DNA of 64,000 bases from assembly GCF_003048255.1 (NCBI RefSeq), contig NZ_CP028487.1, forward strand, positions 3,286,001 through 3,350,000. The letters are read 5' to 3'. The notes beneath the pieces are model-generated. The model made no database searches, was not told the origin of the DNA, and worked only from the letters and a program-made list of their open reading frames with translations. Position 1 is the stretch's first letter. Every line of letters begins with the position of its first letter. A program made the translations under genes and the position numbers. The stretch comes from Yersinia massiliensis. GTDB lineage: Bacteria > Pseudomonadota > Gammaproteobacteria > Enterobacterales > Enterobacteriaceae. This document shows, in pieces, positions 31,533-39,504 of this stretch.

Positions 31533-33680
31533 GTGTCCCGTACAATAATGTTGATCCCTACCGGCACCAGCGTTGGTTTAACTAGCGTCAGCTTGGGTGT
31601 CATCCGCTCCATGGAACAAAAAGGTGTACGCCTAAGCGTATTTAAGCCAATCGCACAGCCACGTGCTGGCGGCGATGCACCTGACCAAACCACCACCATT
31701 ATCCGCGCAAACTCCAGCATCACAGCTGCTGAGCCACTGAACATGGGTTACGTGGAAACCTTGCTGAGTTCTAACCAGCAAGACGTGTTGATGGAAGAAA
31801 TCGTTGCTCGCTATCACGAAAACACCAAAGACGCTGAAGTGGTGCTGGTTGAAGGTTTAGTCCCAACGCGCAAACATCAGTTTGCCAATGCGCTGAACTA
31901 TGAAATCGCTAAAACCCTGAACGCAGAAATCGTGTTTGTGATTGCATTGGGTAATGATTCACCTGACCAACTGAAAGAGCGTATCGAACTGGCTCGCTCT
32001 AGCTTCGGTGGCAGCAAAAACAAAAACATCACCGGCGTTATCATTAACAAGCTGAACGCGCCAGTTGATGATCAAGGCCGTACCCGCCCTGACCTGTCTG
32101 AAATCTTTGATGATTCCACCAAGGCCAGCGTGGCGAATATCGATCCGAAACAGCTGTTTGCCAATAGTCCGCTGCCTGTTCTAGGTTGTGTGCCATGGAG
32201 CTTCGAGCTGATTGCAACTCGTGCTATCGATATGGCGAAGCACTTGAATGCTCGCATTATTAACGAAGGTGATATCAACACTCGCCGCGTGAAATCTGTG
32301 ACATTCTGCGCCCGCAGTATCCCACATATGCTGGAACACTTCCGTCCAGGCTCTCTGTTGGTGACTTCAGCAGACCGCCCTGACGTATTGGTTTCTGCCT
32401 GTTTGGCCGCCATGAATGGCGTTGAGATTGGTGCCATCCTGCTGACTGGCGGTTATGACATTGATGACCGTATCAACAGCCTGTGTGCTCGTGCCTTCCA
32501 AACTGGCCTGCCCGTCTTTATGGTTGATACCAACACTTGGCAGACTTCCCTGAGCTTGCAAAGCTTCAATCTGGAAGTCCCAGCCGATGACCATGAGCGT
32601 GTTGAGAAGCTGCAAAACTACGTTGCTAGCCATATCAGCAGCGAGTGGATTGACTCTCTGAGTGCCACATCTGAGCGTTCACGTCGCCTGTCTCCACCAG
32701 CATTCCGTTATGAGCTGACCGAGTTAGCACGTAAAGCCGGTAAGCGCATTGTCCTGCCAGAAGGTGACGAGCCACGTACTGTTAAAGCAGCGTCTATCTG
32801 CGCTGAACGCGGTATTGCGACTTGTGTGCTGTTGGGTAACCCAGAAGAGATCCAACGTGTGGCTGCTGCTCAAGGTGTTGAGTTAGGCGCAGGCGTTGAA
32901 ATCATCGATCCGGTTGCTGTGCGTGAACAATATGTTCCACGTTTGGTTGAGCTGCGTAAGAGCAAAGGCATGACCGAAGTGGTGGCGCGCGAACAGCTGG
33001 AAGATAACGTGGTTCTCGGTACTTTGATGCTGGAGAAAGGCGAAGTTGACGGCCTGGTTTCCGGTGCCGTTCATACCACCGCAAACACGATCCGCCCACC
33101 GTTACAGTTGATCAAAACCGCACCGGGCAGTTCATTGGTGTCGTCTGTGTTCTTCATGCTGCTGCCTGACCAAGTGCTGGTTTACGGTGACTGCGCGATC
33201 AACCCAGACCCAACGGCCGAGCAACTGTCTGAGATTGCGATTCAGTCCGCTGATTCTGCAGCAGCATTCGGTATTGAGCCGCGTGTAGCAATGATCTCTT
33301 ACTCGACCGGTAATTCCGGCGCGGGTAGCGATGTTGAGAAAGTGCGTGAAGCGACTCGTCTGGCACAGGAAAAACGCCCAGATCTTATCATCGATGGTCC
33401 GTTGCAGTATGACGCGGCAATCATGGCAGATGTGGCTCAATCCAAAGCGCCAAACTCACCAGTGGCAGGTAAAGCGACTGTGTTCATCTTCCCTGACTTG
33501 AACACCGGTAACACCACCTATAAAGCGGTACAACGTTCTGCTGACCTGATTTCTATCGGGCCAATGCTGCAAGGCATGCGTAAGCCAGTTAACGACTTGT
33601 CCCGTGGCGCATTGGTTGACGATATCGTCTATACCGTGGCACTGACAGCGATTCAATCAGCTCAGGCTGACGCTTCTTAA
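31533..33680 (+). CDS. pta: Phosphate acetyltransferase
   Basis: A 715-residue long-form Pta converting acetyl-CoA and phosphate to acetyl phosphate and CoA. The N-terminal P-loop-like domain ([16 protein letters not shown]) and DRTGG region (about residues 1-380) are regulatory and bind NADH or pyruvate in E. coli; the C-terminal PTA/PTB domain (about 390-710) is catalytic. The start is a GTG preceded by AAAGAGG, as in E. coli. Works with AckA in acetate overflow and in making acetyl phosphate for signalling. Confidence 0.98.
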   Translation: MSRTIMLIPTGTSVGLTSVSLGVIRSMEQKGVRLSVFKPIAQPRAGGDAPDQTTTIIRANSSITAAEPLNMGYVETLLSSNQQDVLMEEIVARYHENTKDAEVVLVEGLVPTRKHQFANALNYEIAKTLNAEIVFVIALGNDSPDQLKERIELARSSFGGSKNKNITGVIINKLNAPVDDQGRTRPDLSEIFDDSTKASVANIDPKQLFANSPLPVLGCVPWSFELIATRAIDMAKHLNARIINEGDINTRRVKSVTFCARSIPHMLEHFRPGSLLVTSADRPDVLVSACLAAMNGVEIGAILLTGGYDIDDRINSLCARAFQTGLPVFMVDTNTWQTSLSLQSFNLEVPADDHERVEKLQNYVASHISSEWIDSLSATSERSRRLSPPAFRYELTELARKAGKRIVLPEGDEPRTVKAASICAERGIATCVLLGNPEEIQRVAAAQGVELGAGVEIIDPVAVREQYVPRLVELRKSKGMTEVVAREQLEDNVVLGTLMLEKGEVDGLVSGAVHTTANTIRPPLQLIKTAPGSSLVSSVFFMLLPDQVLVYGDCAINPDPTAEQLSEIAIQSADSAAAFGIEPRVAMISYSTGNSGAGSDVEKVREATRLAQEKRPDLIIDGPLQYDAAIMADVAQSKAPNSPVAGKATVFIFPDLNTGNTTYKAVQRSADLISIGPMLQGMRKPVNDLSRGALVDDIVYTVALTAIQSAQADAS

Positions 33681-33707
33681 TCGACAGATTGAGAGGTTAA
33701 AACATCA

Positions 33708-33734
33708 ACGCCAGCTCAGTGCTGGCGTTTTTAT
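33708..33734 (+). terminator. Intrinsic terminator of ackA-pta
   Basis: ACGCCAGC and GCTGGCGT, 8-bp perfect stem with a 5-base loop, then TTTTTATTT; 28 bases after the pta stop. Confidence 0.95.
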
Positions 33735-33768
33735 TTGTGCTAAGACTTGATCCATCGAGCGCACTAAC

Positions 33769-33793
33769 AAAAAAACCGCCATAGAGGCGGTTT
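33769..33793 (-). terminator. Terminator of the minus-strand small RNA
   Basis: AAACCGCC and GGCGGTTT (8-bp stem, 5-base loop) followed by seven Ts on the minus strand only. No minus-strand protein gene precedes it, so it marks the 3' end of a small RNA transcribed from about 33879. Confidence 0.85.
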
Positions 33794-33879
33794 CTTTGCG
33801 CTGGTCCGGTAAGCGGCCATTCCAGCAGGGTTGTTAGCGGCTAAAAACAGCGACTAACGTAACGCAAGTGCAACCCAGC
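33769..33879 (-). ncRNA. Putative antisense small RNA (type I antitoxin-like)
   Basis: Predicted transcript of about 111 nt. Upstream is TTGACA (33909-33914), a 17-base spacer, then CAAACT (33886-33891), placing the start near 33879; it ends at the T-run terminator at 33769. Its first 16 nt are the complement of GCAAGTGCAACCCAGC (33864-33879), which recurs exactly at 34017-34032 inside the divergent plus-strand mRNA. With a 1-by-2 internal loop, pairing extends by 5 more bases (CGTAA). This is the architecture of divergent type I antitoxin RNAs such as IstR, OrzO and TimR. Transcription is not shown. Confidence 0.65.
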
Positions 33880-33885
33880 CCACGC

Positions 33886-33914
33886 AGTTTGGGGGAGTTA
33901 CTCCCCACTGTCAA
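33886..33914 (-). promoter_or_regulatory. Promoter of the antisense RNA with palindromic spacer
   Basis: Perfect -35 TTGACA and a weaker -10 CAAACT, 17 bases apart. The spacer contains the palindrome GGGGAGTAACTCCCC (7-bp arms around one base), a possible operator. Sequence-based call. Confidence 0.55.
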
Positions 33915-33930
33915 GTATCTGCTAGAGGTA

Positions 33931-33970
33931 CTTTAGTATACAATCGCGGCGGGCCTTTTCGCCGTCTTAA
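33931..33970 (+). promoter_or_regulatory. Likely promoter and 5' hairpin of the small-peptide mRNA
   Basis: A -10-like TATACA at 33937-33942 would start a plus-strand transcript near 33949. No strong -35 is seen. The transcript would open with GGCGGGCCTTTTCGCCG, which can fold into a 5' hairpin, a feature of type I toxin mRNAs. The promoter lies back to back with that of the antisense RNA. Confidence 0.45.
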
Positions 33971-34004
33971 GCAAGCGGGCATCGGTTTGAGGAAAGGATA
34001 TCCA

Positions 34005-34049
34005 ATGACCGTAAAAGCAAGTGCAACCCAGCGCTTGTATTCACGGTAG
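34005..34049 (+). CDS. Leader ORF of 14 codons overlapping the antisense target
   Basis: Encodes MTVKASATQRLYSR. It has the best ribosome site of the locus (GAGGAAAGGA, 4 to 8 bases ahead of ATG). The antisense complementarity at 34017-34032 lies entirely within its codons, and its stop (34047-34049) lies inside a hairpin (34040-34073) ahead of the toxin start. It may act as a translation-coupling leader like mok in hok/sok, or mark a ribosome standby site. Whether it is translated is inference. Confidence 0.5.
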   Translation: MTVKASATQRLYSR

Positions 34050-34093
34050 TATCACCGATGGTACTGGTGTGAAGCGGTCTGAGCATGGACCGC
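34040..34093 (+). promoter_or_regulatory. Structured leader ahead of the small toxin-like ORF
   Basis: Two consecutive stems: TTCAC...AGTATCA with TGGTACT...GTGAA (34040-34073), then GCGGTC and GACCGC (34074-34079 and 34088-34093) with an in-frame ATG (34085) in the loop. Such folding would hide the start region of the small peptide, as expected for a type I toxin mRNA. Confidence 0.55.
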
Positions 34094-34096
34094 GCG

Positions 34097-34216
34097 ATGA
34101 AACGATACTTTTGTATTGTGCTCGTTGTATTTGGTGCGTTGTTAACATCCGCTAGTGGGGGTTGGAGTATTTTCAACAACTCTATTACGGTCATAATCAA
34201 CACATCAGGCAAGTAA
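34097..34216 (+). CDS. Small hydrophobic toxin-like peptide (39 aa)
   Basis: Encodes 39 residues beginning MKRYFCIVLVVFGALLTSAS and ending INTSGK. A positive MKR start, a hydrophobic core and a Ser-Ala-Ser-Gly c-region resemble a Sec signal peptide or single membrane helix. An in-frame ATG at 34085 would add MDRA. The ribosome site is poor and structured. With the leader ORF, the divergent antisense RNA and a terminator 8 bases after the stop, it matches the layout of type I toxins that insert in the inner membrane; the signal-peptide form is nearest to TimP (from the RyfA transcript of Salmonella and E. coli). I cannot confirm homology. Confidence 0.6.
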   Translation: MKRYFCIVLVVFGALLTSASGGWSIFNNSITVIINTSGK

Positions 34217-34223
34217 GCCCGGT

Positions 34224-34245
34224 AACCGCCCTTCGGGGCGGTTTT
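34224..34245 (+). terminator. Terminator of the small-peptide mRNA
   Basis: AACCGCCC and GGGCGGTT with a TTCG tetraloop, then TT: a very stable hairpin starting 8 bases after the small ORF stop. Only 9 bases remain to the stop of the convergent LacI gene, so it may also limit that transcript. Confidence 0.85.
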
Positions 34246-34254
34246 CCTTCGCTA

Positions 34255-35289
34255 TCAAGTACTTTGCCGCAATTCGAATTTATAGCTAAAACTCAGGCTT
34301 ACCGGTTCATCCGCGTCGCTATCGTCATCATTATCCAGCAAATCAATCAGCATTTTGCCCGCTTCTTTGCCCATCTTTTTATAATCAATACGCATCGAAG
34401 TCAGTGTCGGGTGAGTTTGATCACAACTGTCTGAACCGTCCAAACAGGCTACCGCAATACCCGTGGGGATCTTTAAGAGCCGCCGTTGGCACTCAAACAG
34501 CACACCCAGCGCGACATCTTCATGGCTACAGATCACTGCATCCAATTCAGGTTGGCGCAGTAGCATCTCCGTCAGCGCATAACGGCCAAACTGTAAGCTG
34601 GCGGCCTCAGGTGTGGTGACGGTTTGATCCGCATTCTTATAATGTTCCAGCATCGCCTTATGCCAACCATTGAGCTGCTGACGTTGCAGGCGGTTATCCA
34701 TATGCGCGCCGATAAAACCGATATGCTGATAACCTTGCGCCAACAAGTGGCGACTTAACTCATAGGCAGACTCAAGAAAAGCGGCCTCCAACGTAATCTT
34801 GGCCCCCTTGAAATAAGAACCCACGACGTTGACCGTTGGGATATTCGCCCGTTCGAGGAGTTGATAGGTTTTATCTGCCAGCTGAGAGCCAAATATCACC
34901 ACTGCCGCGGGGTTACTTTGCAGCAACGTCATCAATATTTCGGTTTCTTTGTTCTGATTATATTCATGGCATCCCAACAGAAGCTGAAACTCATTTTTAT
35001 TTAGAATCTGTTGTAACGACTGCATAAAGCGAGAGCTGGCTTTATCGGTTAACGAAGGGATTAAAACGGCAACGGTATCACTGTGCCCTGACGCCAAAGC
35101 ACCGGCAGCACGGTTAGGGATATAACCCAGCGCCTCAACCGCCTGCTCAATTTTCTCACGTAATTTGTCTGAAACCTGCTCCGGCGTGCGTAGCGCTCTG
35201 GAAACAGTCATCGACCCTACTCCGGCGTAATTCGCGACTTCCTGTAGTGTGACCCGCCCAGTATTACGGCGCTTACGCGGTTTTTCCAT
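34255..35289 (-). CDS. LacI-family transcriptional regulator (PTS-linked)
   Basis: A 344-residue LacI/GalR regulator. The N-terminal helix-turn-helix reads TLQEVANYAGVGSMTVSRAL (about residues 14-33) with the hinge helix PNRAAGALASG; the rest is a periplasmic-binding-like sugar sensor. GntR of E. coli is a similar protein. The frame extends upstream, but ATG 35289 has GCAGGAA at 7-base spacing. It is divergent from an ascorbate-type PTS operon, and the gap carries several LacI-type palindromes, so it very probably represses that operon and perhaps itself. Inducer unknown. Confidence 0.88.
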   Translation of the reverse strand: MEKPRKRRNTGRVTLQEVANYAGVGSMTVSRALRTPEQVSDKLREKIEQAVEALGYIPNRAAGALASGHSDTVAVLIPSLTDKASSRFMQSLQQILNKNEFQLLLGCHEYNQNKETEILMTLLQSNPAAVVIFGSQLADKTYQLLERANIPTVNVVGSYFKGAKITLEAAFLESAYELSRHLLAQGYQHIGFIGAHMDNRLQRQQLNGWHKAMLEHYKNADQTVTTPEAASLQFGRYALTEMLLRQPELDAVICSHEDVALGVLFECQRRLLKIPTGIAVACLDGSDSCDQTHPTLTSMRIDYKKMGKEAGKMLIDLLDNDDDSDADEPVSLSFSYKFELRQST

Positions 35290-35416
35290 GCTCATTTCCT
35301 GCCTGATTAAAATGTCTCGCCGGATTAAATTTTCTGCGGGAATCAAGTATGTCCCTTTCGAACGGGCTTCGACAATACATTACATTGTATAGGGCATATT
35401 GGGCGATCGCCAAAGC

Positions 35417-35479
35417 AGATAGCGTGACAAATGATAGCGCTATCACAAATTTTGATAGCGCTATCAGGTAGCGCTATCA
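35417..35479. promoter_or_regulatory. Operator cluster for the LacI-family regulator
   Basis: Two perfect palindromes TGATAGCGCTATCA (35432-35445 and 35453-35466), 21 bp apart centre to centre (two helical turns). A third site with one degenerate half lies at 35466-35479, and a half site AGATAGCG at 35417-35424. The central GCGC fits LacI-type hinge-helix recognition. Located between the divergent regulator and PTS genes. Confidence 0.88.
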
Positions 35480-35556
35480 ATTGAGACATTCGTCACATTC
35501 ACAGCAGTGATTAATATCTACTCTCACGTTAACAGTCATCGGGAGTCATCAATATC

Positions 35557-36000
35557 ATGTTAAAAACACTGTTAACGCCAGACGTCATTCAAGTGGTCAG
35601 CCAAGCAAAAGATTGGCGTGATGCCATTGCGATCTCATGTCAGCCACTCATTGATAATGGCTCAATTGAAGCTCGGTATGTCGAGGCGATTTATCGCTCC
35701 CATGAAGCCATCGGTCCTTATTATGTGGTCGGCCCAGGTATTGCCATGCCACATGCCCGACCTGAAGAAGGGGCGAATAAGCTCTCTCTGGCATTAACCG
35801 TCATTACTGAGGGTGTCACGTTTAATGCTGAAGGTAACGATCCAGTAAAACTACTCATAGTGTTAGCAGCGACAGACAGTACTAGCCACATCGAGGCTAT
35901 TTCTCAACTCGCTGAGTTGTTCGATAACGATAACGATGTACAAGCCTTACTCAATGCCAAAACGCAGCAGGATATTTTGTCCGTCATTGCACGTTACTAA
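35557..36000 (+). CDS. PTS sugar transporter EIIA component (fructose/ascorbate-type)
   Basis: A 147-residue EIIA type-2 domain protein. The phosphorylated His is in GIAMPHARPEEG. HPr donates phosphate to this His, which passes it to the EIIB cysteine. Related to UlaC/SgaA-type EIIA proteins. GGGAG precedes the ATG. First gene of a three-gene operon (EIIA, EIIB, EIIC) controlled by upstream LacI-type operators. The substrate is unknown; ascorbate-like or another sugar acid is possible. Confidence 0.9.
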   Translation: MLKTLLTPDVIQVVSQAKDWRDAIAISCQPLIDNGSIEARYVEAIYRSHEAIGPYYVVGPGIAMPHARPEEGANKLSLALTVITEGVTFNAEGNDPVKLLIVLAATDSTSHIEAISQLAELFDNDNDVQALLNAKTQQDILSVIARY

Positions 36001-36042
36001 TCATGACATTAGGTTTGGAATTTATTTTTAAGGGGAAAGAAA

Positions 36043-36330
36043 ATGAAAATCACAGTGGTTTGCGGTAACGGTTTAGGCACCAGCTTGATGATGGAAATGA
36101 GCATCAAAAGCATCCTGAAAGATCTCGGCGTCAGCGCGGAAGTGGATCATGTCGATCTGGGTTCAGCCAAAGGGACACCAAGTGATATTTACGTCGGCAC
36201 CAAAGACATCGCCGAGCAATTGGTTGCTCAGTCAGTGGGCGGCAAAATTGTTGCACTTGAAAACATGATCGATAAAAAAGCCATGAAAGAACGTTTGTCT
36301 GTGGCATTAACCGAATTAGGCGCGCTGTAA
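36043..36330 (+). CDS. PTS sugar transporter EIIB component (UlaB-like)
   Basis: A 95-residue EIIB of the lactate/ascorbate subclass. The active-site loop VCGNGLGTSLMMEM carries the Cys that receives phosphate from EIIA and gives it to the incoming sugar. AAGGGGAAAG precedes the start. It lies 42 bases after EIIA and 12 before EIIC. Confidence 0.9.
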   Translation: MKITVVCGNGLGTSLMMEMSIKSILKDLGVSAEVDHVDLGSAKGTPSDIYVGTKDIAEQLVAQSVGGKIVALENMIDKKAMKERLSVALTELGAL

Positions 36331-36342
36331 CGGGAGGGTGGC

Positions 36343-37599
36343 ATGGATTTCTTTCGCTTTTTAATGAGTGATGTTCTTTCCGAACCCGCAGTACTGGTCG
36401 GTCTGATCGCTTTAATCGGCCTAATCGCCCAGAAAAAACCAGTGACCGAGTGTATTAAAGGCACCGTTAAAACCATCATGGGTTTTGTCATTTTGGGTGC
36501 TGGTGCAGGTCTGGTGGTTTCTTCTCTGGGTGATTTTGCCAATATCTTCCAGCATGCTTTCGGGATTCAAGGTGTAGTGCCGAATAACGAAGCGATTGTC
36601 TCTGTGGCGCAGAAGAGTTTCGGTAAAGAAATGGCGATGATTATGTTCTTCGCTATGGTGATCAACATTCTGATTGCCCGCTTTACGCCATGGAAATTTA
36701 TCTTCCTGACTGGTCACCACACGCTGTTTATGTCGATGATGGTTGCTGTGATTCTGGCTACCGCTGGCATCAGTGGTGTGACACTGATTGTGATTGGTTC
36801 GCTGGTGGTTGGGGTTGCGATGGTGTTCTTCCCTGCCATTGCCCACCCATACATGAAAAAGGTCACCGGTTCTGATGATGTGGCGATTGGCCATTTCTCT
36901 ACCCTGTCCTATGTGTTAGCCGGCTTTATCGGCAGCAAGTTTGGTAATAAAGAACATTCAACCGAAGACATGAATGTGCCGAAAAGCCTGTTGTTCTTGC
37001 GTGATACACCGGTCGCTATCTCCTTTACCATGTGTATCATTTTCATCGTGACCTGCCTGTTTGCAGGGCCGGAAGTGGTGAAAAGCCTGAGCGGCGGCAA
37101 AAACTGGTTTATGTTCTCACTGATGCAATCCATTACCTTTGCTGCGGGTGTATACATCATCCTGCAAGGTGTGCGAATGGTGATTGCTGAGATTGTTCCC
37201 GCGTTTAAAGGGATTTCCGACAAGTTAGTCCCTAACGCGAAACCGGCGCTAGATTGCCCAGTTGTCTTCCCATACGCACCCAATGCCGTATTGGTTGGTT
37301 TCTTGAGCAGCTTTGCCGCAGGTCTGATCGGGATGTTCGCGCTGTATTTGATGAATATGACCGTGATTATCCCAGGCGTTGTCCCTCACTTCTTCGTCGG
37401 CGCAGCCGCAGGGGTGTTTGGTAATGCCACCGGTGGACGCCGTGGTGCGATTCTCGGTGCATTCGCTCAAGGCTTGCTGATCACCTTCCTGCCAGTATTC
37501 CTGCTGCCAGTGCTGGGCGATATCGGTTTTGCCAATACCACATTCAGCGACGCTGACTTTGGTGCTCTGGGTATCTTGCTGGGTATTATTGTTAGGTAA
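36343..37599 (+). CDS. PTS sugar transporter EIIC component (UlaA-like)
   Basis: A 418-residue membrane permease of the AG (ascorbate-galactitol) superfamily, with about 11 transmembrane helices. Marks include INILIARFTPWKFIFLTGHH and GNATGGRRGAILGAFAQGLL, typical of UlaA/SgaT. E. coli UlaA is about 465 residues, so this is a somewhat short member. No catabolic enzymes follow; the operon ends at a strong terminator, so downstream metabolism must be encoded elsewhere. Confidence 0.9.
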   Translation: MDFFRFLMSDVLSEPAVLVGLIALIGLIAQKKPVTECIKGTVKTIMGFVILGAGAGLVVSSLGDFANIFQHAFGIQGVVPNNEAIVSVAQKSFGKEMAMIMFFAMVINILIARFTPWKFIFLTGHHTLFMSMMVAVILATAGISGVTLIVIGSLVVGVAMVFFPAIAHPYMKKVTGSDDVAIGHFSTLSYVLAGFIGSKFGNKEHSTEDMNVPKSLLFLRDTPVAISFTMCIIFIVTCLFAGPEVVKSLSGGKNWFMFSLMQSITFAAGVYIILQGVRMVIAEIVPAFKGISDKLVPNAKPALDCPVVFPYAPNAVLVGFLSSFAAGLIGMFALYLMNMTVIIPGVVPHFFVGAAAGVFGNATGGRRGAILGAFAQGLLITFLPVFLLPVLGDIGFANTTFSDADFGALGILLGIIVR

Positions 37600-37616
37600 T
37601 CAGTGAGATAGATGCT

Positions 37617-37661
37617 AGAAAGCGGATAAATACGAGAAAGCGGATAAATACGAGAAAGCGG
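37617..37661. repeat. 18-bp tandem repeat after the PTS operon
   Basis: AGAAAGCGGATAAATACG occurs twice in perfect tandem (37617-37634 and 37635-37652), then AGAAAGCGG runs into the terminator stem. The partial third copy forms part of the stem arm, suggesting duplication starting from the terminator edge. Confidence 0.9.
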
Positions 37662-37704
37662 CCCCCCACGTTTAGGTTGTTATCCTAGATTGGGGGGCCG
37701 CTTT
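37655..37704. terminator. Bidirectional terminator between PTS operon and modC
   Basis: AAAGCGGCCCCCCA and TGGGGGGCCGCTTT are perfect 14-bp arms with a 22-base interior. It sits between convergent operons; the A and T ends of the stem give a short T-run on both strands. Confidence 0.85.
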
Positions 37705-37750
37705 ATTTATGGATATCAGTGTTTGTTGATAGGGCTACAGCGACAAGTAT

Positions 37751-38815
37751 TCAATTTTTGCGGTTAAACGACACACTTTTTATCTGCGCATACACCCACT
37801 GACCCGGTTTCAACCCCAACTCATCACGCGCCCAAGGGGTAATTCTCGCCCATAGCCATTGATCGCCAATCGCAAGTTTGACATCAACCTGCCCATCAAC
37901 CTCGAGGCATTCGGCAATTTTTACGGGCAAAATATTACGGATACTGCTGTTTTGAGCCGGCTGTAAAACCAACGAAACATCCGCAGCGTTGATGCGAATA
38001 CGCATTGAGTCACCCTCTCGCGCATCCAGCTTGCCTACCCACAAACGTTGATCAGCTAATGCCAATGCGGTCATGGCATAGCGATCATGATGACCAATCA
38101 CGCTGACCCGTAAGATGCTACTCGGCTCCTCACGCTGCAACCAAGGTCGTAGCGCACTACTGGCCCATACCTCTTCCAAGCCGCCAACAGCACGCACTTT
38201 GCCTGCATCCATCACCACCACTTGATCAGCCAACTGAAGGATCTCATCCATACTATGGCTGACATATAAAATCGGGGTGTTCACGTCTTGTGCCAACCGT
38301 TCCAGATAGGGTAACAATTCGCGCTTGCGTGGCAAATCCAGCGAGGCAAGCGGCTCATCCATCAATAACAATTCGGGTGCCGTTAACAGTGCTCGACCAA
38401 TGGCAACCCGCTGTTTTTCGCCGCCAGACAGCGTGAGCGGAAAGCGCCCTAACAGCGGTTCGATACCCAGTAAACCGACGATGGTATCAAACTGTCCACG
38501 CATGGAAGCCGCCATGCCATATTGTAAGTTGCCGCGCACCCGATAATGAGGAAACAGTCGCGCATCTTGAAAAACATACCCGACGCGGCGCTTTTCCGGT
38601 GGCAGGTAGATTTGCTTATCAACATCCACCAGCACCCGATCATTGAGTATGACTTTGCCTTGCTGCGGACGCGTTAGACCGCCAATCACATTAATCAGCG
38701 ATGTCTTACCCGCACCGGATAAGCCAAAAATTGCGGTGATACCTTGCGCCGGTAGATCAGTGGTCACCTGTAAATGTAAATCACCTAGCTGCTGAGTAAA
38801 ATCAAGCTTTAGCAT
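37751..38815 (-). CDS. modC: Molybdate ABC transporter ATP-binding protein
   Basis: A 354-residue ABC ATPase. Walker A is GLSGAGKTS (about residues 31-39), the signature LSGGEKQR, and Walker [13 protein letters not shown]. The C-terminal mop domain (about 290-352), which binds oxyanion, is typical of ModC. Powers molybdate import with ModB. Overlaps modB by 7 bases. Confidence 0.97.
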   Translation of the reverse strand: MLKLDFTQQLGDLHLQVTTDLPAQGITAIFGLSGAGKTSLINVIGGLTRPQQGKVILNDRVLVDVDKQIYLPPEKRRVGYVFQDARLFPHYRVRGNLQYGMAASMRGQFDTIVGLLGIEPLLGRFPLTLSGGEKQRVAIGRALLTAPELLLMDEPLASLDLPRKRELLPYLERLAQDVNTPILYVSHSMDEILQLADQVVVMDAGKVRAVGGLEEVWASSALRPWLQREEPSSILRVSVIGHHDRYAMTALALADQRLWVGKLDAREGDSMRIRINAADVSLVLQPAQNSSIRNILPVKIAECLEVDGQVDVKLAIGDQWLWARITPWARDELGLKPGQWVYAQIKSVSFNRKN

Positions 38816-39504
38816 GGGACCCCCATGCGCTTTTTACCCCAACGGGCTAACCACTCGGAGAGCAATAGAGAAACCAACGACAGAATAATGGCAATCACGC
38901 ACAATCGTGCCGCGGCTGCTTCAGCACCGGGCGTTTCAATCAGCGTATACATCGCCAGCGGAATGGTGCGGGTTTCACCGGGAATATTGGAAACGAAGGT
39001 AATCGTCGCGCCAAATTCACCCAAGGAGCGGGCAAACGAGAGCACGGTACCGGCAATCACACCCGGTAAAGAGAGCGGTAAAGTAATGGTGAAAAATACT
39101 CGCCACGGATTCGCACCCAACGTACGGGCAGCCAACTCCAAGCGAGTATCGACGGCTTCTAACGCCAAACGAATAGCCCGAACCATCAGCGGGAAAGCAA
39201 CCACTGCCGAAGCTAAAGCCGCACCGCGCCAGCTAAAACTGAAATTGATACCAAACCAGCTATACAGCCATTCGCCAATAAAACCGCGCCGCCCCATGCT
39301 GATCAGCAGTAAATAACCAATCACCACCGGTGGTAACACCAGTGGCAAGTGAATAACACTGTCTAACAATGATTTACCGGGGAAGCGGCAGCGCACCAAA
39401 ACCCATGCCATTAAAATACCTAACGGCAAACTGCACGCCACCGCCACACCAGAAACCTTCAGGCTAAGAATAATGGCCTGCCACTCATACTCACTCAATA
39501 TCAT
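38809..39504 (-). CDS. modB: Molybdate ABC transporter permease
   Basis: A 231-residue permease with five transmembrane helices and the EAA-type loop ([20 protein letters not shown]) that contacts ModC. The start shares one base with the modA stop. Second gene of modABC. Confidence 0.96.
   Translation of the reverse strand: MILSEYEWQAIILSLKVSGVAVACSLPLGILMAWVLVRCRFPGKSLLDSVIHLPLVLPPVVIGYLLLISMGRRGFIGEWLYSWFGINFSFSWRGAALASAVVAFPLMVRAIRLALEAVDTRLELAARTLGANPWRVFFTITLPLSLPGVIAGTVLSFARSLGEFGATITFVSNIPGETRTIPLAMYTLIETPGAEAAAARLCVIAIILSLVSLLLSEWLARWGKKRMGVPC

Noticed and set aside
31533..33680. Possible frameshift or fusion in pta because of its large size
   Set aside because: 715 residues is the normal long-form Pta of enterobacteria; the frame is continuous and colinear.
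33909..33927. Possible LexA box (CTGT half site) in the divergent toxin/antitoxin promoters
   Set aside because: Only one half matches; the CTGT-N8-ACAG second half is absent, so SOS control is not supported.
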